DNA of 64,000 nucleotides from NCBI RefSeq assembly GCF_001427125.1, contig NZ_LMGK01000001.1, positions 508,108 to 572,107 on the forward strand, given 5' to 3'. The DNA comes from Pseudomonas sp. Root562. Its GTDB lineage: Bacteria > Pseudomonadota > Gammaproteobacteria > Pseudomonadales > Pseudomonadaceae. Below the pieces are notes generated by a model. The model saw only the letters and a program-made list of their open reading frames with translations, did no database searches and was not told where the DNA came from. This document shows positions 28,224-35,109 of the stretch, piece by piece (within the stretch, counting starts at the first letter, position 1; the number at the start of each line of letters is the position of its first letter). Position numbers and translations under genes: made by a program.

Positions 28224-29546
28224 GTGAATTCTCGTCAGACACCCATCCCTTTACGCCCTACGGCCTGCCCCGGGTTGTTGCGTATCGTCCAGGCGTTGGA
28301 CGGCGGTATATGTCGAATCAAACTCAGTGGTGGCGCCATCCGCTCAGAGCAGGCTGTTGCTGTCGCTGATGCAGCCGAGCTCTATGCCGGAGGCATAATC
28401 GAGGCAACTAACCGCGCCAACTTGCAGATTCGCGGAATCGACGGCCAACAAACAGCCTTGATCGACCGCCTGCTGGCTGCCGGGTTGGGACCCGGCAGCG
28501 CGGCGGCCGACGATGTTCGCAATCTGATGCTGAGTCCCACAGCCGGCATCGATCGGCAAATGCTGTTCGATACTCGCCCGCTGGCCGATCGGATTCTGAC
28601 CACGGTGCAGCAGAACGAACGTTTTCATGACCTCAGCGCCAAGTTCGCCGTGCAACTCGATGGTGGTGAGGCCTTGGCGATGCTTGAGCATCCCCATGAT
28701 GTGTGGCTGTCGGCCTTCGAGCGAGACGGTGAGTGTCGGCTGGCATTCGGCTTGGCGGGGTGCCCAACGGACACACCCGCAGGCTCTGTCACGCTCAACG
28801 ATGGTCACGACCTTGTCGTCGCGGTGCTGGATTTGTTCCTAGAACTGGCACGCCCCGAGCAATCGCGAATGCGTCATTTGTTGGCCGAGCACTCGGCTGA
28901 TGATTTTCTGTCCCGACTGGCCGAGCGGGTACGCTTTCAAGTCATTTGCGATGGACTCCGCACCACGCGCCCAGGCGCTCTGCACATTGGCATTTGCCCG
29001 CAGGCTGAATCCGGTCGGGTCTACATTGGCGCCCAGCCTCCTCTTGGACGGCTTGACCCCGCGATGCTCCGTGGCACCGCCGAACTGGCGCAAGCGTTTG
29101 GCGACGCGAGTCTGCGTTTCACCCCTTGGCAGAGCCTGCTGTTGCCCAATGTTCGCGATGAACATGCCGCAGAAGTCGTTCTACGCCTGGAGCAACTGGG
29201 CCTGCTGTGTAGCCCCGATCTGGCGTTATCACGATTGATCGCCTGCACCGGATCGGTGGGATGCGGCAAAGGCCTGGCAGACACCAAGGGCGATGCCTTG
29301 CAACTGGCCGGGCTGCTGCAGCGATACGGGCACGTACTGCACGTGCATCTGAGCGGTTGCCCGCGCTCCTGTGCCGCCGCGCATATCGCACCGGTCACGC
29401 TGCTGGCCGTTTCAATCGGCCGTTACGATCTCTATTTTCGCGATGCCGCGCAGCCCGGTTTCGGCGCGCTGCACGCACGCAACCTTACTATTGAAGCGGT
29501 CGCGACGTTGCTCGACGCCCGCGCACGGAGCCCCCTTGATGCTTGA
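28224..29546 (+). CDS. cobG: Precorrin-3B synthase
   Basis: Oxygen-dependent monooxygenase that converts precorrin-3A to precorrin-3B, the step that marks the aerobic cobalamin route. It belongs to the nitrite/sulfite reductase ferredoxin-like family, 440 residues, with two half-repeats. The [4Fe-4S]/sirohaem-type cysteine pattern is present as CTGSVGCGKG and, 38 residues on, SGCPRSC. The start is a GTG at 28224 (MNSRQTPIPLRPTACPG); no better ATG fits the family N-terminus. First gene of cobGHIJ; cobH begins eight bases before its stop. Confidence 0.93.
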   Translation: MNSRQTPIPLRPTACPGLLRIVQALDGGICRIKLSGGAIRSEQAVAVADAAELYAGGIIEATNRANLQIRGIDGQQTALIDRLLAAGLGPGSAAADDVRNLMLSPTAGIDRQMLFDTRPLADRILTTVQQNERFHDLSAKFAVQLDGGEALAMLEHPHDVWLSAFERDGECRLAFGLAGCPTDTPAGSVTLNDGHDLVVAVLDLFLELARPEQSRMRHLLAEHSADDFLSRLAERVRFQVICDGLRTTRPGALHIGICPQAESGRVYIGAQPPLGRLDPAMLRGTAELAQAFGDASLRFTPWQSLLLPNVRDEHAAEVVLRLEQLGLLCSPDLALSRLIACTGSVGCGKGLADTKGDALQLAGLLQRYGHVLHVHLSGCPRSCAAAHIAPVTLLAVSIGRYDLYFRDAAQPGFGALHARNLTIEAVATLLDARARSPLDA

Positions 29547-30165
29547 TTACATCCGCGACGGTCAGGAGATCTATCGCAACTCCTTCGCGATCATCCGCGC
29601 CGAAGCCAACCTGGCGCGAATCCCGGCCGATCTGGAAAAACTCGCGGTTCGGGTGATACACGCCTGTGGCATGGTCGAGGCAATCGACGGTTTGCAGTTT
29701 TCCGCAGGCGCGGGCCAGGCCGGGCGCGATGCGCTGGCGGCTGGCGCACCGATCCTGTGTGATGCGCGGATGGTCTCCGAGGGTGTGACCCGTGCACGAT
29801 TGCCGGCGAACAACCAGGTGATCTGCACCTTGCGCGATGAAAGCGTTCCGGACCTGGCGCGAGAGCTGGGCAACACCCGTTCCGCCGCTGCGCTGGAACT
29901 GTGGCGGCCGCATCTGGAGGGCAGTGTCGTGGTCATCGGCAACGCGCCTACCGCGCTGTTTTACCTGCTGGAAATGCTCGACGCCGGTGCACCGAAACCG
30001 GCATTGATCCTCGGCTTCCCGGTAGGCTTCGTCGGAGCCGCCGAATCCAAGGCGGCGTTGGCGGCGGACAGCCGTGGCGTGCCTTTCGTCATCATGCAGG
30101 GTCGCCTGGGCGGTAGCGCCATGGCCGCCGCCGCCGTCAATGCCCTCGCCACGGAGATCGAATGA
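29539..30165 (+). CDS. cobH: Precorrin-8X methylmutase
   Basis: Moves the C11 methyl group to C12, giving hydrogenobyrinate. The protein is 208 residues from ATG 29539 ([23 protein letters not shown]), the family N-terminus; the frame is open from 29371 but that region is cobG. The catalytic His lies in VIHACGMVE, about residue 41. [14 protein letters not shown] and [13 protein letters not shown] are conserved family segments. It overlaps cobG by eight bases and cobI by four. Confidence 0.95.
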   Translation: MLDYIRDGQEIYRNSFAIIRAEANLARIPADLEKLAVRVIHACGMVEAIDGLQFSAGAGQAGRDALAAGAPILCDARMVSEGVTRARLPANNQVICTLRDESVPDLARELGNTRSAAALELWRPHLEGSVVVIGNAPTALFYLLEMLDAGAPKPALILGFPVGFVGAAESKAALAADSRGVPFVIMQGRLGGSAMAAAAVNALATEIE

Positions 30166-30896
30166 TGCACAAACCAGGACGTTTGATCGGCCTTGGCGTG
30201 GGTCCCGGCGATCCGGAACTGATTACCGTCAAGGCGCTGCGCCTGCTGCGCGAATCGCCGGTGGTGGCATACTTCGTCGCCAAGGGTAAAAAGGGTAATG
30301 CGTTCGGCATCATCGAGGCGCATCTGCAAGAGGCACAAAATCTGTTGCCACTGGTTTACCCGGTAACCACTGAGGCGTTGCCGGCGCCGCTGTCCTATGA
30401 GCAAGTGATCAGCGACTTTTACGACGCCGCCGCCGCCGAAGTGGCGACGCATCTCGATGCCGGTCGCGACGTGGCAGTCATTTGCGAAGGCGACCCGTTC
30501 TTCTACGGTTCCTACATGTACCTGCACGACCGGCTCGCCGAGCGTTATCAGGCCGAAGTCGTGCCGGGTGTGTGTTCGATGCTCGGCGGTGCCTCGGTAC
30601 TCGGCGCGCCGCTGGTGTATCGCAATCAGAGCCTGTCGGTATTGTCCGGCGTGCTGCCCCATGACGAACTCAAGCGTCGCCTGGCCGACGCCGACGCGGC
30701 GGTGATCATGAAGCTGGGGCGCAACTTTCCCAAGGTGCGCCAGGTACTGGAAGAGCTGGGGCTGGCCGAACGTGCGTTGTACGTCGAGCGCGCGACCATG
30801 GCCAATCAGAAAATCGTGCCGCTGGATCAGGTGGAGCCCATGTCTTCGCCTTATTTCTCGCTGATCATCGTTCCCGGCGAAAGGTGGCAAGGCTGA
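30162..30896 (+). CDS. cobI: Precorrin-2 C20-methyltransferase
   Basis: SAM-dependent methylation of precorrin-2 at C20, giving precorrin-3A. A 244-residue tetrapyrrole methylase: [22 protein letters not shown] at the N-terminus, [14 protein letters not shown], then [19 protein letters not shown]. Start overlaps cobH (ATGA-type) and its stop overlaps cobJ by one base (TGATG), so the four genes are tightly coupled. Confidence 0.95.
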   Translation: MMHKPGRLIGLGVGPGDPELITVKALRLLRESPVVAYFVAKGKKGNAFGIIEAHLQEAQNLLPLVYPVTTEALPAPLSYEQVISDFYDAAAAEVATHLDAGRDVAVICEGDPFFYGSYMYLHDRLAERYQAEVVPGVCSMLGGASVLGAPLVYRNQSLSVLSGVLPHDELKRRLADADAAVIMKLGRNFPKVRQVLEELGLAERALYVERATMANQKIVPLDQVEPMSSPYFSLIIVPGERWQG

Positions 30897-32602
30897 TGAC
30901 CCGATCCGTTCCGGCGATTGTCATTCTCGGCAATGGCAGCCTCTCCACCGCGCGCAGGCTACAGCAGGTTTACCCCGGCGCCCTGATCCATGGGCTGGCC
31001 GAACGGGTCGATGGCGCGGACCGTGTCTATCACGAGTTCGGTGCGACCCTGCGAGAACTGTATCAACAGGACACGCCGATCATCGCCTTGTGCGCGGCCG
31101 GCATCGTCATCCGCACGCTGGCGCCGTTGCTGCTTGAAAAAGGCGCCGAGCCTCCGGTGCTGGCAGTGGCCGAAGACGGTAGCGCGGTGGTGCCGTTGCT
31201 CGGTGGCCTGGGCGGCGTAAACGTGATGGCGCGAGAGATTGCGAGCCATCTCGACGTTGCTCCGGCGATCACCACCAGTGGAGAGTTGCGCTTCGGTACT
31301 TGCTTGCTCAACCCGCCCAGCGGCTACACCCTGGGCGATCTGGAACTGGGCAAGCGTTTCGTTTCCGATCTGCTCGCCGGCGAGACAGTGCGCATCGAAG
31401 GTTCGGCACCGTGGCTGGCGCAAGCGCAATTGCCTGAGGATGCGCAGGCGCGGCTGGCGGTGCATGTCAGTCACGCCGAGCGCTTGCCGGCGGCCAACGA
31501 ATTATTGATCTATCCGCATAGCGTATTGGTAGCGGTCAGCGCCGACGTTACCGATGTGCCGAACGTGGTGCGTCAGGCGCTGCAGCGAGCCGGCATTGCT
31601 GTGCAATCGCTGGCGTGTCTCCTGGCGCCCGACAGCGCAATGGCCAGCCCTGCGTTGCGTGAGGCCGCACTCGAACTGGGGGTGCCGTTACGTTTTGCCC
31701 GTGCTGAGGGCGGTGCCTGCGAACTGGCGCGCCAGGCTATTGGGCCGGTTGTGTCCATTACGGGTGAAGATACCGTTGCCGTTGCACTGTCCGAGCAGCC
31801 ATTGGACCCGATGCAGATCGGCCGCGCGCGCGGGCGTCTGGCGGTGGTTGGTCTGGGGCCGGGCGCCGCCGAACTGATGGTGCCTGCGGTGAAGGCTGAA
31901 CTGGCCCGCGCCAATGATGTGCTGGGCTACGAAACCTATGTGCGCATGGCCGGACCCTTCCGTGCGGATCAAGTGCTGCACTGCACGGATAACCGCGAAG
32001 AGATGCAGCGTGCTCGCCACGCTTTCGAACTGGCGGCCCAGGGGCGCTCGGTGGTGGTGGTGTCGTCCGGCGATCCGGGTGTTTTCGCCATGGCCGCCGC
32101 CGTGCTCGAAGCGCTCCACGAGTCCACGGATACTCATTGGCACAATGTCGAGCTCGAAATCTTGCCGGGGGTATCCGCTTCGCTGGCAACCGCCGCCCAG
32201 GCTGGCGCGCCTTTGGGGCATGACTTTTGTGTGTTGTCGCTGTCGGACAACCTCAAGCCTTGGTCGATCATCGAAAAACGTCTGGACCTGGCTGCGCAAG
32301 CCGATCTTGCGCTGGCTTTCTATAACCCGATTTCTCGTTCACGTCCTTGGCAACTTGGTCGGGCGCTGGAGATTATCCGCCAGCACCGTGAGCCTGGAAC
32401 TCCCGTCGTACTGGGGCGGGATATTGGCCGTCCGGGTCAGACGTTGCGGGTGATCACGCTGGGTCAATTGGAAGTAGACCAGGTGGACATGCGGACGATG
32501 GTACTCATCGGCTCTTCGACAACGCGTGTGTTCCCTCGCCTGGATGGTAATACATGGGTGTACACGCCACGCAGTTATGGCGACAAGCTTACCCCTATTT
32601 GA
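30896..32602 (+). CDS. cobJ: CbiG–CobJ fusion: precorrin-3B C17-methyltransferase
   Basis: A 568-residue two-domain enzyme. The first half (about 1–300) is CbiG-like: IPAIV-type start, FGATLRELYQQDTPIIALCAAGIVIRTLAPLL, and a C-terminal CbiG segment with GVPLRFARAEG. The second half (about 315–568) is a tetrapyrrole methylase with LAVVGLGPGAAELMVPAV, VVSSGDPGVFAMAAAVLE and ILPGVSASLATAAQAGAPLGHDF. It methylates C17 with ring contraction. ATG 30896 overlaps the cobI stop, better than ATG 30884. The fused arrangement is common in Pseudomonas. Confidence 0.94.
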   Translation: MTRSVPAIVILGNGSLSTARRLQQVYPGALIHGLAERVDGADRVYHEFGATLRELYQQDTPIIALCAAGIVIRTLAPLLLEKGAEPPVLAVAEDGSAVVPLLGGLGGVNVMAREIASHLDVAPAITTSGELRFGTCLLNPPSGYTLGDLELGKRFVSDLLAGETVRIEGSAPWLAQAQLPEDAQARLAVHVSHAERLPAANELLIYPHSVLVAVSADVTDVPNVVRQALQRAGIAVQSLACLLAPDSAMASPALREAALELGVPLRFARAEGGACELARQAIGPVVSITGEDTVAVALSEQPLDPMQIGRARGRLAVVGLGPGAAELMVPAVKAELARANDVLGYETYVRMAGPFRADQVLHCTDNREEMQRARHAFELAAQGRSVVVVSSGDPGVFAMAAAVLEALHESTDTHWHNVELEILPGVSASLATAAQAGAPLGHDFCVLSLSDNLKPWSIIEKRLDLAAQADLALAFYNPISRSRPWQLGRALEIIRQHREPGTPVVLGRDIGRPGQTLRVITLGQLEVDQVDMRTMVLIGSSTTRVFPRLDGNTWVYTPRSYGDKLTPI

Positions 32603-32630
32603 TAATTACCATTGTTGCTACTCCATAAGT

Positions 32631-32660
32631 CCAGGTCGTTATTTAACAGTAACGACCTGG
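32631..32660 (+). other. Perfect 11-bp hairpin after cobJ
   Basis: CCAGGTCGTTA and TAACGACCTGG flank an eight-base loop, 28 bases after the cobJ stop. There is no T run behind it, so it may be a rho-dependent end or a processing stem rather than a classic terminator. Confidence 0.6.
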
Positions 32661-32809
32661 GCGGTGGTGCCTGACTGTTCCCGGTTTCGGGGTGTTGAGG
32701 TTATATACACATGTTGTATTTGGTTGTGGTTGGTAGTTATGAATGAATTGCGTTAGTTTTCAGTGCGCTTCCAGATGAAGCGATTATTGATAAATAAAGG
32801 AGTGTATTC

Positions 32810-33625
32810 ATGGACGATTTTGAAAGTTCTGTAAGTGTTTCTGACAGTGCTGATTTTGTAAGGGCGTGCATTAATAAGCGCAAAAGTGTATTGACCGTTC
32901 AACCGCGCACGATGTCGTTGAGCTCTTCGGTCGTTTCGAGCCCTACCAAAGAGTTGGACGCACTGGTGCTGGGCAACAGCCTGATCGGTTATGGTGACCA
33001 AATCTCAATCGAAAACATGGCGATCATTGAAAACCTGATTACCATGTCGAAAATGGAAGCGAATATCGAGGTGCCCGGAAATAAAGACCCCAAGGCTTGG
33101 TACCATGCGTTTACGTCCTGCATGGAAGACCTGGGCTGTTTCGTTCCGGATAAAGGTTACTCAAAGTACAGTGCCACATCGTTAAATATCACGATGGATA
33201 ATGTCATGGTCGATATTATCCAGGCCGCTGTCGATGCCGCAAAGACTGCCATTCCTGGCGCTACGGCGCTCAGTGCATTGACCAACTCTACGTTGGCTGC
33301 ATTGAAGAAAGAGCCGGAAGCAATCAATCTGTTTAATACACAAGCGAAGAATACTGAAGGCGTACGTTTGTCCACTATTCCCTGTGAACAAATGGCTAAC
33401 GGAATTATCCTGATCGCAGTGGGGGCAGTCGATCACCAGGGAGGCGGTAATGATGGCGGTCTCCTGTTCGTGGACTGGAAGACTTCTTCTCTGAATATTT
33501 TCCATGGCAAGTCATTCATAACGTTCAATCCTGCCCGTTATGCGTACATCAAGTCGGATATCGAAGAATACCTCGGTATTCACCGCAAGGAAATTTTGGC
33601 CAAGCGTTTCAGCCGACGCAAGTAA
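32810..33625 (+). CDS. Unrecognised protein, first of a two-gene unit
   Basis: A 271-residue protein, start supported by AAAGGAG seven bases before the ATG. It has no signal peptide. Its first 45 residues are Ser-rich and polar. The next part has AWYHAFTSCMEDLGCFVPDK followed by a VMVDIIQAA helix. The C-terminal half is beta-rich (NGIILIAVGAVD, GGLLFVDWKTSSLNIFHG) and ends KRFSRRK. I recognise no family. The layout resembles the 27295 protein (WxHxF…LG…, VADFLVQSA, SSFLFWNWE, KRF end). It is preceded by about 200 AT-rich bases, and its codon use is more A/T-ending than cobJ, which suggests recent acquisition. Confidence 0.7.
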   Translation: MDDFESSVSVSDSADFVRACINKRKSVLTVQPRTMSLSSSVVSSPTKELDALVLGNSLIGYGDQISIENMAIIENLITMSKMEANIEVPGNKDPKAWYHAFTSCMEDLGCFVPDKGYSKYSATSLNITMDNVMVDIIQAAVDAAKTAIPGATALSALTNSTLAALKKEPEAINLFNTQAKNTEGVRLSTIPCEQMANGIILIAVGAVDHQGGGNDGGLLFVDWKTSSLNIFHGKSFITFNPARYAYIKSDIEEYLGIHRKEILAKRFSRRK

Positions 33626-33633
33626 AGGGACAA

Positions 33634-33658
33634 GGCCAGAGGCTTTTGGTCTCTGGCC
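33634..33658 (+). other. Hairpin between the two unrecognised genes
   Basis: GGCCAGAG and CTCTGGCC flank a nine-base loop, starting nine bases after the first stop codon. No T run follows. It may stabilise or process the shared transcript. Confidence 0.5.
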
Positions 33659-33679
33659 ACCCTCGAATAAGGAAAGCGT

Positions 33680-34429
33680 ATGGCGTATTCCGTAGTCATA
33701 AATTCTTGCAGCCTTTTGTTGTTGTCGACGCTGTTGCCGCCTGAAGTCAGGCAGGACACGCTCGACACTGTGTTGTTCGCTCAACTTGCAGCTGAGGAGG
33801 ACTTTCCGCACGCCAAGGACCACGCTCAATGGTCCGGCGTGTTCATGGATACTCTGGCCGCTTGTGGATGGAAGTTCCATGATCAGGGCGCAACCTCGGG
33901 GATGTTCCCTTCTTCCGGTGTTCGAAGTTTCACTTTATCTGAAGCTGTTCACGCAGCGTTCCAATCAGGTCTGTCGGCTCAACAGGTCACTCTGCCGGCA
34001 ACCGCCTTGCGCAGGGTCGCGCAGTTGCCTGAACAGTCGCCGGGGGCCCGTGTCTTTCGTGAACGCTCGATAATGGGGTGTGGCAGTCAGTCAGGCGGCA
34101 TGGACGCAAGCTTCAACGGCATGCATCGTTTGAGAGTACTGGTCGGCATTGCCGAGTCTGATGGCTTCCTGACGTTGGCCACTGTGTTCTTTGAAACGGA
34201 TCAGCCGATCGAAAGCCAGTTTATCCGGCAGGATTTTGCATTGAGTAGCGTGATGGGAGGGGTGAAGACCGCGTTTTTTCACGCCCGGTTTTCAGTGGAC
34301 GAGTACAAAGCGTTCAGGGACGACACCGTGCAGTGGTTAGGGCCGCAACGATTGGCACTGTGCATCAATGTCGGCGAGCATGACGTGCCGTTGACTGGTG
34401 TCGGATTTGCACCACCGGCCAACGGATGA
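33680..34429 (+). CDS. Unrecognised protein, second of a two-gene unit
   Basis: A 249-residue protein 54 bases after the previous gene, with AAGGA six bases before the ATG. No clear signal peptide, although the first 20 residues are hydrophobic. A WSGVFMDTLAACGWKFHDQG segment followed by a SEAVHAAF helix matches the W…LG(W)…F…A layout seen in the proteins at 32810 and 27295. The C-terminal part (about 135–235) is beta-rich, with RLRVLVGIAESDGFLTLATVFFET. I do not recognise it. It ends 20 bases before the converging marC. Confidence 0.65.
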   Translation: MAYSVVINSCSLLLLSTLLPPEVRQDTLDTVLFAQLAAEEDFPHAKDHAQWSGVFMDTLAACGWKFHDQGATSGMFPSSGVRSFTLSEAVHAAFQSGLSAQQVTLPATALRRVAQLPEQSPGARVFRERSIMGCGSQSGGMDASFNGMHRLRVLVGIAESDGFLTLATVFFETDQPIESQFIRQDFALSSVMGGVKTAFFHARFSVDEYKAFRDDTVQWLGPQRLALCINVGEHDVPLTGVGFAPPANG

Positions 34430-34448
34430 CATTGATAGGCATGGCGGG

Positions 34449-35045
34449 TCAAGGAACCAGGTAACCCTTCACCCCGGTGAAAATAATCTGCGCCGCCAGC
34501 GCGCACACAAACAAACCCATCAATCGGCTGACAATCTGCAAACCCTGGTCACCGAGAATGCGTTCGATGTGATTGGACAGATACAACACCACACCGACGG
34601 TAAAACTGGCCAGCGCGATACTGACGATGGCCATGAGCTTGTCGTCCCAATGCGGCTGGCTCACGCCCATTACCAGCAATGCACCAATGGTGCCGGGGCC
34701 GACCGTCAGAGGAATGGTCAGCGGGACGATGGTTACGTCCTGCTGCACATTGTCGGTCTGGACCGCCGACTTGCCTTGGGCCATGCCCAGCGCGGAAATG
34801 AACAGCACACTGCCGGCGCCGATGCGAAACGCATCCACCGTAATGCCGAAGACACTGAAAATCACCCGGCCAAACAAGTACAGCAACACGCTGGAAACCA
34901 GCGTTGCGACTGCCACTTTCCAGGCCAGTCGACGCTGCTCCTTGCGTGAGTAGCCGCGGGTCAGGCTGATGAAGCAGGACAGCACGAAAAACGGGCTGTA
35001 GAGCACCAGCATCTTCAGGTAAACACTGAACAACACGTGAAGCAT
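34449..35045 (-). CDS. MarC-family integral membrane protein
   Basis: Six-helix inner-membrane protein of 198 residues. Family marks are FFVLSCFISLTRGYSRKEQRRLAWKVA near the N-terminus, FRIGAGSVLFISALGMAQGK and VPLTIPLTVGPGTIGALLVMG. Despite the family name, MarC proteins are not known to confer multiple antibiotic resistance and their substrate is unknown. It stands alone between a converging gene and the retS gene, which runs in the same direction. Confidence 0.9.
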   Translation of the reverse strand: MLHVLFSVYLKMLVLYSPFFVLSCFISLTRGYSRKEQRRLAWKVAVATLVSSVLLYLFGRVIFSVFGITVDAFRIGAGSVLFISALGMAQGKSAVQTDNVQQDVTIVPLTIPLTVGPGTIGALLVMGVSQPHWDDKLMAIVSIALASFTVGVVLYLSNHIERILGDQGLQIVSRLMGLFVCALAAQIIFTGVKGYLVP

Positions 35046-35109
35046 GGTGCGGGCTCACTGGCGAGAGAAGTCGAGGGGGAGTCTATCAGGCGTTGCAATA
35101 ACTGTCGGC

